64,000 bases of DNA from CAYFZR01 sp046760505 [NCBI: Candidatus Hydrothermarchaeota archaeon] (GCA_046760505.1 JBHIEG010000010.1:5358-69357); one strand, 5' to 3'. Positions 7,988-17,506 are shown, counted from the first letter of the stretch. Translations and numbers: made by a program. Notes: generated by a model not told the origin, from the sequence alone.

Positions 7988-8731
7988 ATGAAGCGGATGA
8001 AAACCGGAATTGACGAACTGGACAAAATGCTCGAGGGTGGTTATCCTGTTCCATCTATTGTACTGATCCTCGGCGACAGCGGTAGTGGAAAAAGCATTTT
8101 TGCCCAGCAATTCCTATGGAAAGGTATAAAAGAGGGAGAAAATAACCTCTACATTTCTATAGATCACTCACCATCGGAAATAAGGGAATCTATGTCCAAA
8201 TTTGGTTGGAATTATAACAAAAAAGATTTAAACATTTTAGATTGCTATTCTGAGAGATTAGGCTTTGCGCATGGAGGAAATAAGTACGTAGAAAATCCCT
8301 ACAACCTCAACAATTTGTACAGGGTGATATCAGAATCCATAGAAAACAGCGAAAATCAGAGGAATACCAGACTGGTTTTAGATTCAGCCTCCACTTTAAT
8401 TATGCGCACCGATTTCAATACTATTTACCGGTTCTTTCAGAAGTTTGCGGGATATTTAATGTCCAAGGATGCAGTCGGATTGATTACATTGCACAAAGGA
8501 ATGCACAACAGTTACATCGAGAACTCTATGAGACAAATCTGCAACGGAGTTTTACATTTAATGAGGGAATGGGAAGAATATGCAATGACCCTTAGCCTTT
8601 TACTAAAAAAGACCTGGAAAAGCAGGCAAATAAGACGCTATATCTGGATAGATAGAATGCATGCAACGAAACATACCACAGAGGTATATTCATTTAGCAT
8701 CGATGACCACGGAATCAAGATCATAAGATAA
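7988..8731 (+). CDS. KaiC/RadA-like ATPase, paralogue 2
   Basis: A 247-aa RecA-fold protein with TGIDELDKMLEGGYP, Walker A GDSGSGKS (29-36), and a Walker B-like RLVLDSAS (~130). It is more diverged than its upstream neighbour: the acidic IEE catalytic pair is replaced by SIDHSP, so hydrolysis may be reduced. Cotranscribed with paralogue 1. Function unknown. Confidence 0.8.
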   Translation: MKRMKTGIDELDKMLEGGYPVPSIVLILGDSGSGKSIFAQQFLWKGIKEGENNLYISIDHSPSEIRESMSKFGWNYNKKDLNILDCYSERLGFAHGGNKYVENPYNLNNLYRVISESIENSENQRNTRLVLDSASTLIMRTDFNTIYRFFQKFAGYLMSKDAVGLITLHKGMHNSYIENSMRQICNGVLHLMREWEEYAMTLSLLLKKTWKSRQIRRYIWIDRMHATKHTTEVYSFSIDDHGIKIIR

Positions 8732-8911
8732 TTTTTTTCAGATATTTTTACTCATTTTCATCAAACTTACATAGTTTAGCATAATTGACTCACTTTTTAT
8801 CACATTTGTTTTACTTCTTTTAATAATCTAAAAAGAGGCATTTTTGAAATGTTTTCCACTATTTTTGTATAGATAAAATATAATTTGTTATAATGTCAAA
8901 ATATACATAGT

Positions 8912-9307
8912 ATGTTAGCAAAAATCATCAATAGATCAAAAGATGTTGCGAGAAAAAGGGAAAACAAAACATATCTTTTTGTGGTAGATTCAGAAACAGG
9001 AATATCCATATTCAAAGACCTTTACGAGACGCTTGAAAGCAACGAATTGCTAGATATCCTTCTCCTTTACAACGAAAAAGATGTCGAGACTCTTAGACTC
9101 TTTAGGGTATTTGAAGACCTTGTTTCGAAGTTACCAAATGTCGTAGATTGTACAATAAGGGAGTGTAATGTCCAAAATCCCGCAGTCTATGCCAAATCTA
9201 TTCGCATGCATTTAGCCTTAAGAGACATTGATGTAATTTTACTTTCTGAAAGAAGAGAGCCCTCTCTTGAAATGATCAATTCTCAAATCCCTATTTTAAC
9301 CTACTAG
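8912..9307 (+). CDS. hypothetical protein, 131 aa
   Basis: I do not recognise this family. The sequence is a soluble alpha/beta protein with alternating hydrophobic strands (YLFVVDSETG, ILLLYNEKD, IDVILLSERRE). ATG 8912 is preceded by AT-rich promoter-like DNA (AAAATATAAT near 8877-8886) and no clear ribosome-binding site, so it may be leaderless. It follows the KaiC pair after 180 bp of AT-rich DNA and converges with the PfkB kinase. Confidence 0.6.
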   Translation: MLAKIINRSKDVARKRENKTYLFVVDSETGISIFKDLYETLESNELLDILLLYNEKDVETLRLFRVFEDLVSKLPNVVDCTIRECNVQNPAVYAKSIRMHLALRDIDVILLSERREPSLEMINSQIPILTY

Positions 9308-9311
9308 AACA

Positions 9312-10250
9312 CTATAAACGAAAATACTCGGTAAGCAACTTTTGTCCGGTTGATAAGTCCGATTTTCTGGATATTATTAGTTTGTATAGGTCTTCAATTC
9401 TTTTTATTCTCAAATCTTTAAGGCTCTCAAAACCCCAGTTCTCCGTTTTCAAACTAGATACTATATTGCCCACTATCGCTGCTCTAAATTCATTCTTTGT
9501 GAGTATGTAACTACCCAAATAAGAGCCACAGAAGCAATCTCCAGCACCGGTAGGATCCTTTACATTGGGATTGAACAGAGAAGTTACGATATCGTACTCT
9601 CCCTGAGATATAAGAATGCATCCGAGAGTGCCTAGGGTTATTACCACCCGGGTATCAGGATAATCTTCATAGAAAACTTTGGCAGCATTATCCGCTACCT
9701 TCGTATCCGTAAGATCTAGCGCCTCCCTTTCGTTTATAATGAATATGTCCGAATTTTCTATTACCTCCCCTAACTGTTTTCTATATTTTCTCACGTAGTA
9801 CTCATGGGAGTTAACAGATATTATAGAGTTTGTTCTTTCTCTTATTGCTTTTATGAATCTAAGTTGTTTATTGGGATTATTTGGAGTTATATGGAATCCT
9901 TTTGCCTTTTTAAAGTAATATAGAGGTATATCGGATGGATTTAACCATAAACCGCATCCATAGATAACATCTTCGTATATGGCTCTTGATGGGAGTCCGT
10001 ATTTTATTTTAAAGTGAGTAGATCTTCCTGAGACTTGTTTTAAACCCCTCAAATCCAGCCTAAGGCCCTTTAACGTAGCCAAGTACTCTCTGGGATAGTC
10101 ACTTCCAATCCTAGAACAGATTCCTACCTTGATATCCTCAAATATATTTGCGGCGATCGCAGAGTAAACGGCGGCACCGCCGATCTGCTCTCTGGACTCA
10201 CCCTGTATGGTTATGTGATCATAAGATGTATTGCCTATCGTTACTATCAT
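9312..10250 (-). CDS. PfkB/ribokinase-family sugar kinase
   Basis: Carbohydrate or nucleoside kinase of ~312 aa. It has the N-terminal GGAAVYSA substrate loop (~24-31) and the C-terminal family signature DPTGAGDCFCG with catalytic Asp (~236-246). The lid insertion is moderate. Substrate cannot be deduced. I chose ATG 10250 (after AGTGAT); GTG 10259 is an alternative. It diverges from dCMP deaminase. Confidence 0.85.
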   Translation of the reverse strand: MIVTIGNTSYDHITIQGESREQIGGAAVYSAIAANIFEDIKVGICSRIGSDYPREYLATLKGLRLDLRGLKQVSGRSTHFKIKYGLPSRAIYEDVIYGCGLWLNPSDIPLYYFKKAKGFHITPNNPNKQLRFIKAIRERTNSIISVNSHEYYVRKYRKQLGEVIENSDIFIINEREALDLTDTKVADNAAKVFYEDYPDTRVVITLGTLGCILISQGEYDIVTSLFNPNVKDPTGAGDCFCGSYLGSYILTKNEFRAAIVGNIVSSLKTENWGFESLKDLRIKRIEDLYKLIISRKSDLSTGQKLLTEYFRL

Positions 10251-10344
10251 GATTATCACTTAATCATAACTCGCAAACCTAATAATTTTTTATAATTTTC
10301 CCATCCAAAAAGATTTTATCAACTGATTAGGAGAAGAATTTTTT

Positions 10345-10797
10345 ATGAGCAGACCTAGTTTGGACGAGTACTTCATGAAGATTGCAGAAGTTGTAGCACA
10401 AAGATCTACTTGTTTGAGACGCAATTTCGGCACCGTGATTGTAAAGGACAAGCATATAATCTCTACAGGATACAACGGCGCTCCTAGAGGGATGCCCCAC
10501 TGTCTGGACATAGGATGCCTGAGAGACGAACTGGAAATAGAATCAGGAACACGTCATGAAACTTGTAGGGGAGTTCATGCTGAGCAAAATGCCATTATAC
10601 AGTGTGCTTTTCATGGAAAATCCAGCAAGGATGCTACCCTTTACGTAACAGGATACCCCTGCAAAATTTGCGCAAAGATGATAATAAACGCGGGAATTAA
10701 ACGTGTTGTAATCTCAGGTGAATATTCCGATTTAGAAGGAATAGAACTGTTGAAAGAAGCGGGAATAGAAGTTGTGAAGTTGGATGAAGATATATAA
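10345..10797 (+). CDS. dCMP/cytidine deaminase family (ComEB-type)
   Basis: Zinc deaminase of 150 aa, probably making dUMP from dCMP for thymidylate synthesis. Zinc ligands and catalytic Glu are in HAEQNAI (His78, Glu80) and PCKIC (Cys106, Cys109). An extra Cys/His-rich segment ([16 protein letters not shown]) typical of dCMP deaminases precedes it. A TATA-like TTTTTTATAATTTT (10286-10299) lies upstream. Other deaminase substrates are possible. Confidence 0.88.
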   Translation: MSRPSLDEYFMKIAEVVAQRSTCLRRNFGTVIVKDKHIISTGYNGAPRGMPHCLDIGCLRDELEIESGTRHETCRGVHAEQNAIIQCAFHGKSSKDATLYVTGYPCKICAKMIINAGIKRVVISGEYSDLEGIELLKEAGIEVVKLDEDI

Positions 10798-10837
10798 GGA
10801 TGGTAATATAGAAAAGTGATAAATAATATTGACAAGT

Positions 10838-10849
10838 AATATAAAGGTG
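10838..10849 (+). promoter_or_regulatory. TATA box for tRNA-Ala
   Basis: GTAATATAAAGG lies about 27-35 bp before the tRNA 5' end, consistent with an archaeal promoter. Confidence 0.45.
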
Positions 10850-10875
10850 ATAGAAAAATCAAAACACAGTATGAT

Positions 10876-10951
<76 letters not shown>

Positions 10952-11044
10952 TAATTCCTTTTGGACTTCTCTTTCGATAATTGAAGAGAGTGCTACAAAG
11001 ATATATATTCTGAAGCATTCCAATATTTAGAAAGGAAATGAGTA

Positions 11045-11809
11045 ATGAAAATGCACGCCCTGAGAAAAATAAACACAATAAAGACGAATGAAAAAGATAT
11101 TTCTTTAGTTGGGAAGGTCTTAAAGGTAAAGAAAAGTAAAAAATTCAAAAAAGAAATAACTTTTGGAATTTTAAGAGACGAAACAGGGAAATTACCATTT
11201 ATCTCTTCGAAAAAATTTGATTTTTCAGAGGGGGACGTAATATTATTGAGAAACGTGCACACTGAAGGCTTGTTAGGCATACCAAGGATAATAATATCTC
11301 AAGAAAGCACTGTTGAAAGATTTTTTGATGAAAGATTGTCTAAATATGAAGATGAACCTTTTTTCAAGTTAATATCTGAGTTAAAAAACTCTTCATACTT
11401 TGATATTTCAATAAAAGGATTTGTAAAGGAAATTGACCCCAGAAGCTCTATAATTCACAAGTGTCCCACTTGCAAGCGTTTGATAAAAGGAAATTCATGC
11501 ACCGATCATGGTATTGTAGAGCCAGAAAGAGATATTAAGATTATTTTCAATTTAGAAGATGGTACCGGTGAAATAACCTGCTATTTAAAGACAAAGGATT
11601 CTAAGAGGCTCAGATCCCAGTCTTTCCATCACAGAAATGTTCACCAAGAACTCACCGAAGAATTGCTGGGGAGGTTCTTGGTCGTCAGGGGAGACGTAAT
11701 AAGGGGAAAAAAAGGTTTCAACATGAATGTAAACAGTATAGAATTCTATAAAACAAGTGAGGAAGAGGTAATCCAAATAATAAACGATTTGAAGGGATAT
11801 AATGCATAG
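11045..11809 (+). CDS. replication protein A-like single-stranded-DNA-binding protein (OB folds, Zn finger)
   Basis: A 254-aa protein with two OB-fold-like segments (~18-75 and ~115-240). A zinc finger Cys140-x2-Cys143...Cys152-x2-His155 is inserted in the second, as in archaeal RPA subunits. It is expected to coat ssDNA in replication and repair. The three-gene order RPA, RPA-associated protein, phosphoesterase matches the archaeal rpa/rpap/rpe cluster known from haloarchaea. It overlaps the next gene by 8 bp. Confidence 0.8.
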   Translation: MKMHALRKINTIKTNEKDISLVGKVLKVKKSKKFKKEITFGILRDETGKLPFISSKKFDFSEGDVILLRNVHTEGLLGIPRIIISQESTVERFFDERLSKYEDEPFFKLISELKNSSYFDISIKGFVKEIDPRSSIIHKCPTCKRLIKGNSCTDHGIVEPERDIKIIFNLEDGTGEITCYLKTKDSKRLRSQSFHHRNVHQELTEELLGRFLVVRGDVIRGKKGFNMNVNSIEFYKTSEEEVIQIINDLKGYNA

Positions 11810-12578
11810 CAGTTTAGTTTTTGCCCAAGAACTAAATGAGGCTGTCTTCGTAAATGATTACGCGTTAAGTAGGCTGGGTGCCTTAATCAGTGATATCTTC
11901 ATAATCGGAACTCCCGCGGAGATTTATAACAGAGAGGCCTTTTATTTATTGAAAATAGCAGATCCAACTGGTTTCTTTAATGTTTTGATACCTAAAGAAC
12001 TAAAAATATTTGTTGAGAACGAATATCCTGTTTTTTTTGCAATATTCGGGAAGGTGAATTTCATTGAACGCAAATCAAGAATACCTTTTGTTATCGCAAG
12101 AAAAGTTAATCTTGTGGAAAAGAGAGACAGAGATGCTTGGTTAGTTGAAACTACAAGGAGAACGCTTGAAAGAATAAAAACAATAGAAATAACAGGAGAA
12201 TTTTCAGGTAACATATCTGAACTGAACAAGGTCTTAAATTCCCACAAACTTCCCAGAATCATGTTAGAAGGCATCGAAAATTTGATTGAAATTGGTATTA
12301 AAGCAGAAACAGAAAGATACGTGGATATGCTTGTAAGAGTCATGAATTCATTACTCTCGGAATTCGTAGAACCTATTGAAAATATGGATAAACTTAGAAA
12401 AGAAATATTAGATAAAATAACAAGTCTGCAGGATCAAAATGGCGTGGAAATTGAGAGATTGAAATTAGAAATCAACGAGAGAGAAGAGGATATAGACAAC
12501 TGCCTTTACAGGCTACTATCAGAAGGAATCATTTACGAGCCACGAGTTGGTAGGGTAAAAAAGATTGACGGAGTCTAG
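11802..12578 (+). CDS. RPA-associated protein (COG3390 type)
   Basis: A 258-aa partner of the upstream RPA. It has an N-terminal OB-fold segment (~25-105) and a long helical linker. The C-terminal region looks like a winged helix (EREEDIDNCLYRLLSEGIIYEPRVG, ~225-250). It overlaps the RPA gene by 8 bp (translational coupling), consistent with formation of a complex. Family and cluster assignment come from gene order and OB plus C-terminal HTH architecture. Confidence 0.75.
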   Translation: MHSSLVFAQELNEAVFVNDYALSRLGALISDIFIIGTPAEIYNREAFYLLKIADPTGFFNVLIPKELKIFVENEYPVFFAIFGKVNFIERKSRIPFVIARKVNLVEKRDRDAWLVETTRRTLERIKTIEITGEFSGNISELNKVLNSHKLPRIMLEGIENLIEIGIKAETERYVDMLVRVMNSLLSEFVEPIENMDKLRKEILDKITSLQDQNGVEIERLKLEINEREEDIDNCLYRLLSEGIIYEPRVGRVKKIDGV

Positions 12579-12579
12579 A

Positions 12580-13356
12580 ATGTTTATCCAACCAGTTTTT
12601 GGTAATCCAGCGCTCATTATAAAATCTTCAGAAAATATTCTCGTTATCGCTGACATCCACCTAGGCATTGAGCACGAGTTCAGGATGGGTGGTTTAAAGA
12701 TAAAGAGTCAAACAGAGGAATTAAAAAACAAGATTATCGATTTGATAAATGATTTTAAAATAGAGAGATTGATTCTACTTGGCGATATAAAGCACAATAT
12801 TCCAACAATCCCGAAACAGGAAATAAGGGAGATCCCAAGTTTTTTAGAGGCTCTAACTAGTTTTACCAAGGTCGAAATATTGCCTGGTAATCACGATGGA
12901 GGAATAGATAAACTGACGCCACCGGGCGTGGAAATTAGAGATAGAAGGGGAATAATGATTGATGAAAAAATAGGTCTATTACATGGACAGACTTGGCCAA
13001 AGCCTGAGCTATTCGAATCAGAGATACTGATAATTGGACACAACCACCCGAAGATAAAATTTAAAGACGAACTAGGAGGATCCAGCAAAGAACCTGCATG
13101 GATAAGGTCCAAGGTGGATAGAAAAATCTTGATGCAGAGTTATCCCCAAAAAAGGAGAGAGGAATATTTTTCTGTCCGTCTTGAGGAAGTAATGATAATG
13201 CCGGCTTTCAATCCCTTGGTTGGCGGCATATACTTCAATAAGATCAATCAAGAAGAATTGCTTGGACCCATATTAAGAGCGGGTTGTTTAAAACTTAATG
13301 AAGCCGATGTTTATCTCCTTGATGGCACCTATCTAGGAAAAGTTAATAATCTATAG
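12580..13356 (+). CDS. calcineurin-like metallophosphoesterase (COG1407, RPA cluster)
   Basis: A 258-aa protein with all dinuclear metal motifs: IADIHLG (D-x-H), LLGDIKHN (GD), LPGNHD (GNHD), GLLHG and IIGHNHP (GHxH). I chose ATG 12580, preceded by CGGAG and one base after the RPA-associated stop. As the third gene of the RPA cluster it probably acts on nucleic acids, but the substrate is unknown. Confidence 0.85.
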   Translation: MFIQPVFGNPALIIKSSENILVIADIHLGIEHEFRMGGLKIKSQTEELKNKIIDLINDFKIERLILLGDIKHNIPTIPKQEIREIPSFLEALTSFTKVEILPGNHDGGIDKLTPPGVEIRDRRGIMIDEKIGLLHGQTWPKPELFESEILIIGHNHPKIKFKDELGGSSKEPAWIRSKVDRKILMQSYPQKRREEYFSVRLEEVMIMPAFNPLVGGIYFNKINQEELLGPILRAGCLKLNEADVYLLDGTYLGKVNNL

Positions 13357-13582
13357 AAGGTATAGAAGGCTCTTACTGTATTTTATATCGAATTTACATT
13401 ATACTGAATTTACACTACTTTACCTTATCACCTCCCTCTAAACCCCTTATGAGAAATGGAGGGGATAAAGAAAGAGCGATGAAAAAGCGATAGATTTAGG
13501 GCAGGAAAGAGTAGGAAACATGCAGAAAACATCTTGTACCGTTAATAAAAATAATTTTAGAGTATGGGCCTCTTGCTAGCTG
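13357..13582. other. 226-bp convergent intergenic region, nothing certain
   Basis: AT-rich 5' half. CCCCT near 13443 and AGGGG near 13462 flank a short loop and could form a weak hairpin terminator. No ORF or RNA gene seen. Confidence 0.4.
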
Positions 13583-13972
13583 CTACTTTGGATGAATGTA
13601 GGCCCACTTTCCCTCTTTTTTGATTCTTCTAAGTTCTCCCCTCTTTACCATATTGGTAAGTACTCCTGAGACGCTTCCATCTGTAAAGTACAGAGCATTG
13701 GTCTTAAGTACATCTGTAATTTCCTTCATCGTCCTTGGCTCCTTTCTTCCCCAGGGACTCTGCAGTATTGTCCGAATAGCTTCGGAACACCCTATGCTGC
13801 CTGATATTTCTGGGATTTCTACGTCATCAGATTTTTTAATTTCTTCTTCTAAGGGTTCCTCAATTTCGCTCACTGATGTCAGTTTATTTAAAGCATCTAA
13901 CAATTCTTCTGGCGTCTCCGTTTCTATAGTAACCTCACCTTTCATCCAAATTCCCTTCCATGTGATCTTCAT
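13583..13972 (-). CDS. hypothetical winged-helix protein, ~129 aa
   Basis: The N-terminal ~40 residues are beta-rich, followed by an acidic linker. A C-terminal winged-helix domain comprises SEAIRTIL...PRTMKEITDVL and SVSGVLTNMVKRGELRRIKKEGKWAYIHPK. I chose ATG 13972; GTG 13981 is an alternative. It is divergent from another small protein of the same layout (14198-14557), and the shared intergenic DNA carries repeated TACAGAG-like motifs. Probably a DNA-binding regulator (inference). Confidence 0.65.
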   Translation of the reverse strand: MKITWKGIWMKGEVTIETETPEELLDALNKLTSVSEIEEPLEEEIKKSDDVEIPEISGSIGCSEAIRTILQSPWGRKEPRTMKEITDVLKTNALYFTDGSVSGVLTNMVKRGELRRIKKEGKWAYIHPK

Positions 13973-13993
13973 TTGTATCACTTAAGTATAGTT

Positions 13994-14039
13994 TACAGAG
14001 TGATATTATACAGAGTAGTATATAGAGTTTTATACAGAT
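13994..14039. repeat. four direct repeats TACAGAG / TATAGAG / TACAGAT
   Basis: TACAGAG at 13994-14000 and 14009-14015, TATAGAG at 14021-14027, TACAGAT at 14033-14039, spaced 12-15 bp. They overlap the promoter of the minus-strand winged-helix gene, so operator iterons are likely. Confidence 0.4.
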
Positions 14040-14100
14040 CCTTCAGATCAAGTCTTCATTAATATTATTCAGAGATCTTGAAGCAAAATCTAATAGTTAC

Positions 14101-14147
14101 TCTAAAAGCTATTAATAGTCGATCTTAATCAAAAATAAGCTTTTAGA
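14101..14147. repeat. 10-bp perfect inverted repeat upstream of winged-helix gene
   Basis: TCTAAAAGCT (14101-14110) and AGCTTTTAGA (14138-14147) flank 27 nt. The right arm ends 12 bp before the TATA box (TTATATA, 14160-14166) of the gene at 14198. Candidate operator. Confidence 0.4.
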
Positions 14148-14197
14148 TTCAAGAAAAACTTATATAGGTGTTGCATACAATTTTATTTGGTGATTAA

Positions 14198-14557
14198 ATG
14201 GAAATGCGAACTCAATCTGGTTTGAAAATTACGATATTCGAGGAGGAGGGTTTGAAGGTGATATCATTCAACAAACCCATCAAGGCAACAGGTCTAACTA
14301 AAGAAGAATCTATCAGGCTTGGTACAATGCTCATGAGAGACGTTCAAACAGGCATTACAGCTGAGATAAGAAAGTTAATAAACGAAGGATTTTTTAAGCG
14401 AGAAAGAAGATTCGGTGAGATTAAGAAAGAGTTATTGAGTAGAGGTGTACCCGTAAAATCAGCCTCTCTGAACATAGTTCTAAACAAGATGGTAGAAAAG
14501 AATGAACTTTTGAGGACAGGAGAGCCAAGATCTTACCTATACAGACAAAATTTTTGA
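14198..14557 (+). CDS. small winged-helix protein, 119 aa
   Basis: The beta-rich N terminus (GLKITIFEEEGLKVISFN) is followed by a helical segment and a winged-helix-like C terminus (ERRFGEIKKELLSRG...SLNIVLNKMVEKNELLRTGEPRSYLY). Its layout mirrors the divergent gene at 13583-13972. It is followed 16 nt downstream by the Era-like GTPase, so probably cotranscribed. No specific family recognised. Confidence 0.65.
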   Translation: MEMRTQSGLKITIFEEEGLKVISFNKPIKATGLTKEESIRLGTMLMRDVQTGITAEIRKLINEGFFKRERRFGEIKKELLSRGVPVKSASLNIVLNKMVEKNELLRTGEPRSYLYRQNF

Positions 14558-14573
14558 AAGGGGTTGAGGTCAA

Positions 14574-15191
14574 ATGTTATCGAGGATTGCAAAAAAGTTG
14601 ACCAACCTATTCGTAAAAAAACCTATAAGAATAGGAATATACGGACCTCCAAACGCTGGAAAAACTACTCTCGCAAATAGAATTGCCAAAGATTGGACAG
14701 GAAAGGAAGTTGGCGAGGTATCAGTAATACCACACGAAACCAAGCACGTACAGAAGAAAGAGAGGATAGTCATAAAGGCTGGTGGAAAAGAACTCTTGAT
14801 GAACATATTGGACATGCCAGGCATCGATACCAAAGTTGATTATAGAAAATTCATGGAATACGGTCTTGATGAAAAAGAGGCGCAAGAAAGAGCAAGAGAC
14901 GCAACAAAAGGAGTCATAGAAGCAATTAAATGGCTAGACCATGTAGATGCAGTTCTAGCTGTCATGGACTCAGCAGATGATCCCTTCACCCAAGTAAACC
15001 TGACCCTGATAGGAAATCTCGAGGCAAGAGATATTCCCATAATCATCGTCGCAAACAAGACAGATCTTCCAAACGCAAATCCAGGACTCATAACTTCTAC
15101 GTTTCCACAGCATAAGGTGGTGCCCATATCTGCTCTGAACGGAGAAAACCTAGATGCCTTATACGAGGCAATCGTTAAGTATTTGAGCTAA
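14574..15191 (+). CDS. Era-like GTPase (archaeal, linked to DUF2073)
   Basis: A 205-aa TRAFAC GTPase: G1 GPPNAGKTT (~24-32), G3 DMPG (~82-85), G4 NKTD (~160-163), G5 SAL. The DUF2073 and zinc-ribbon genes follow directly. This trio is conserved in euryarchaea; as I recall, haloarchaeal members beside orc1/cdc6 have been called oapA-C. No orc1/cdc6 is in this window. Its role is unknown; ribosome or nucleic-acid function is the usual guess. Confidence 0.82.
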   Translation: MLSRIAKKLTNLFVKKPIRIGIYGPPNAGKTTLANRIAKDWTGKEVGEVSVIPHETKHVQKKERIVIKAGGKELLMNILDMPGIDTKVDYRKFMEYGLDEKEAQERARDATKGVIEAIKWLDHVDAVLAVMDSADDPFTQVNLTLIGNLEARDIPIIIVANKTDLPNANPGLITSTFPQHKVVPISALNGENLDALYEAIVKYLS

Positions 15192-15203
15192 GGGGGTAAT
15201 GAA

Positions 15204-15578
15204 TTGACCAAAGGAATCCAACTTGATTTTGTCTCATCGAAGGTTCTATCTGAAAAGACGACCATGGAAAAGATAGAATATATAATGGACCGCGTAAAGG
15301 TCGGTACCATCGTTGTTTTGGAAGAAGGTCTGAATCCTGTAGAGGAGGCTGAATTGATCGAAACCACAATGAGAGAAATAGACATGGATAAGTTCCATGG
15401 TATAGAAGTATACAGAATTCAGGGACATGAGAAGACTAAGGGTATAAAGAGTATCTTTGGTTCCGTAATCGGAAAAAAGTCCAAGGGTCTAACCATAATA
15501 GGACCCACAAATTATGTTGAGGCGATAAAAAAAGAGCCTGATTTTCTCTCAATGCTAGCTAAACCAGGGGATTTGTAA
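15204..15578 (+). CDS. DUF2073 family protein
   Basis: A 124-aa archaeal protein of unknown function recognised as DUF2073 by sequence character and fixed position after the Era-like GTPase. TTG 15204 follows AAGGGGGTAAT. Its C terminus is rich in basic residues around GSVIGKKSKGLTIIGP. It overlaps the next gene by one base, so the GTPase, DUF2073 and Zn-ribbon proteins probably form a complex (inference). Confidence 0.75.
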   Translation: MTKGIQLDFVSSKVLSEKTTMEKIEYIMDRVKVGTIVVLEEGLNPVEEAELIETTMREIDMDKFHGIEVYRIQGHEKTKGIKSIFGSVIGKKSKGLTIIGPTNYVEAIKKEPDFLSMLAKPGDL

Positions 15579-15964
15579 TGCCACACATATGCATAAAATG
15601 CAAAACAGAATATGAGGAAGGATCACCAAATCTTCTCTCTGGCTGTGTAAAATGTGGAAGCAGGTTCTTTGCCTTGGTAAGAACAGTTGAACAAGCCAGC
15701 GAGGAACTGCAGGAAAAAGAGGTCAAGTTGCAAGATATGCCTAGTTCAGACAGATCTGAACTCGACGAAATACTAGGAGATAAAGACCTCAAAGAATTCT
15801 ATGTCGAAACCATTCGGGTCATAGATCATGGAATATACGAAATAGACGTCGATGCCCTAATGAAAAAAGAGCCGATTATAGTAAAACAGGGTACTGTTTA
15901 TTCGATCAACTTTCCATCCATTTTTCTAACTTTGGAAAAAAAGAGTAAGGTCAAGAAAGCATAA
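15578..15964 (+). CDS. zinc-ribbon protein (DUF2072-like)
   Basis: A 128-aa protein with an N-terminal zinc ribbon (CIKC at ~5-8 and CVKC at ~23-26), an acidic middle, and a beta-rich C terminus. It is the third gene of the Era-like GTPase cluster, overlapping DUF2073 by one base (TAATG). Likely nucleic-acid or protein binding; exact role unknown. Confidence 0.75.
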   Translation: MPHICIKCKTEYEEGSPNLLSGCVKCGSRFFALVRTVEQASEELQEKEVKLQDMPSSDRSELDEILGDKDLKEFYVETIRVIDHGIYEIDVDALMKKEPIIVKQGTVYSINFPSIFLTLEKKSKVKKA

Positions 15965-15991
15965 TCAAATCAGATTTGAATGTTAAAATGT

Positions 15992-17506
15992 CTAATTCAT
16001 TGAAGCCTCAACAAACCTTTTTTTTACAAAATTTTTTTCCAAAGATATTATAAAGGAACCTGCTTTGGGACCGCTTTTTTTCCCGATTAAAACCAGATAA
16101 ATCGCCTGAAAGAGATGTTTAGGATCCATGTCGACTTCTTCCCTTGCTACTCTATAAATTTCGTTGTGCATTCCTACATCATCTAAATCCTTATCCAGAG
16201 ATTCTGCAAGAATCTTAAGACCTTTTTTCTGTTTTTCGTCTAATTTGATATCCGGTAATTCCTCCTTGAGGTTAAACTTTATCCATTCAGGCGCATACGT
16301 ATCGACCCAATTTTTACAGTGAAAAAGCCTTTGTTTTATCAAATTCTCATCAAAATCATCCTTAATGTGTCCTGTCCTCCTTAAAATCCTTAAAATATAA
16401 TCAAAATCATCTGTTATTTGGGCAACCACTGACATAAATCTGTATGGAACAGCCATTATTTTTGACTTGTCCATGCCGCACAATTCGGCAAGTCTCCTCT
16501 CTTCCTCACTTGCCTCTCCGTAGTGATATTTCTTCCACAGGGAATCGAAGTTATCCATCAAGTCAGGTAGATCTTTTGGATCAAATTCAATGTGTTTGTT
16601 CGTTTTTGATCTTAAAATTAGGTATTTTAGGGCTTCTGGGGGGGCAACATCCAGCCAATCTTTGATTGAAAATACGATCCCCCTAGAACTCGACATGACG
16701 CCGATTCCCTTCATATGGATCCATTCATAAACGACGGGATAAGGGGCTTCTCCCCCAAAAATCTCTTCTACTATCGCTTTTCCTGTCTCATAAGATCCTC
16801 CAGAGACCGCATGGTCTTTTCCTAGGGGCTCACACGTCACACTTAGCATTTTCCACCTTGCAGGCCAATCTACTCTCCAAGGTAACTTTCCCTCTCCTCT
16901 TTTTATGCTTGCGGTTCCTTCATGACCGTAGGTGCATTTGTATTCTATTTTATCATCCGCGAGCGATATTATTTTGGTCGAGGTAATTCTCTTGCAGGTC
17001 TGGCACTGAGGCATGTATGGAAACCAATCTTCTGGAAGTTCTCTCCCGGTAAATTTAGTTAGAATATTCCTTAATTTTTCTGACTCCTCTAGGACTTTTC
17101 TTACGTAGGGGGCATATTTCCCTTTTTTATAGAGTTCATGGGCCAAAATGACCTTGGGATTTATGTTAAGCCGGTCTATCCCTTCTAAAAACGGATTTAG
17201 GAAATGATGAATATAACTTTCACAGCATCCATATGGACAGGGAATCTCGCTTAGAGGGACGCCAACGTATCTTTCAAAATCGGGGGGTAAGAAGGGATAT
17301 ACTTTTCTCAGCGGATCGAAGGTGTCTGCTATATATATTAATTTTGAATCTTCTCCAAGCGCCCTGTGGATGGCATCTGCTGTTATTATTTCCCTCACAT
17401 TGCCTATGTGGATAGGGCCCGAAGGAGTTATACCTGTTGCTATGACGTGCTTTTCTTTTTTATCCCGGAGTTCTTTTGCAATTTTATCAGCCCAGTGGAG
17501 TATCAT
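15992..17506 (-). CDS. lysS: lysyl-tRNA synthetase, class I
   Basis: Charges tRNA(Lys) with lysine. A class I Rossmann-fold enzyme (not the bacterial class II form), typical of euryarchaea. The 504-aa protein has HIGN (33-36), the KMSKS-equivalent MSSSRG (271-276), and zinc-type cysteine pairs CQTC (~168-171). ATG 17506 overlaps the upstream nucleotidyltransferase stop by 4 bp. Last gene of a four-gene minus-strand operon. Confidence 0.96.
   Translation of the reverse strand: MILHWADKIAKELRDKKEKHVIATGITPSGPIHIGNVREIITADAIHRALGEDSKLIYIADTFDPLRKVYPFLPPDFERYVGVPLSEIPCPYGCCESYIHHFLNPFLEGIDRLNINPKVILAHELYKKGKYAPYVRKVLEESEKLRNILTKFTGRELPEDWFPYMPQCQTCKRITSTKIISLADDKIEYKCTYGHEGTASIKRGEGKLPWRVDWPARWKMLSVTCEPLGKDHAVSGGSYETGKAIVEEIFGGEAPYPVVYEWIHMKGIGVMSSSRGIVFSIKDWLDVAPPEALKYLILRSKTNKHIEFDPKDLPDLMDNFDSLWKKYHYGEASEEERRLAELCGMDKSKIMAVPYRFMSVVAQITDDFDYILRILRRTGHIKDDFDENLIKQRLFHCKNWVDTYAPEWIKFNLKEELPDIKLDEKQKKGLKILAESLDKDLDDVGMHNEIYRVAREEVDMDPKHLFQAIYLVLIGKKSGPKAGSFIISLEKNFVKKRFVEASMN

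Noticed and set aside
12841-13140. 73-codon minus-strand frame inside the phosphoesterase
   Set aside because: Shadow frame; all five metallophosphoesterase motifs are intact on the plus strand.
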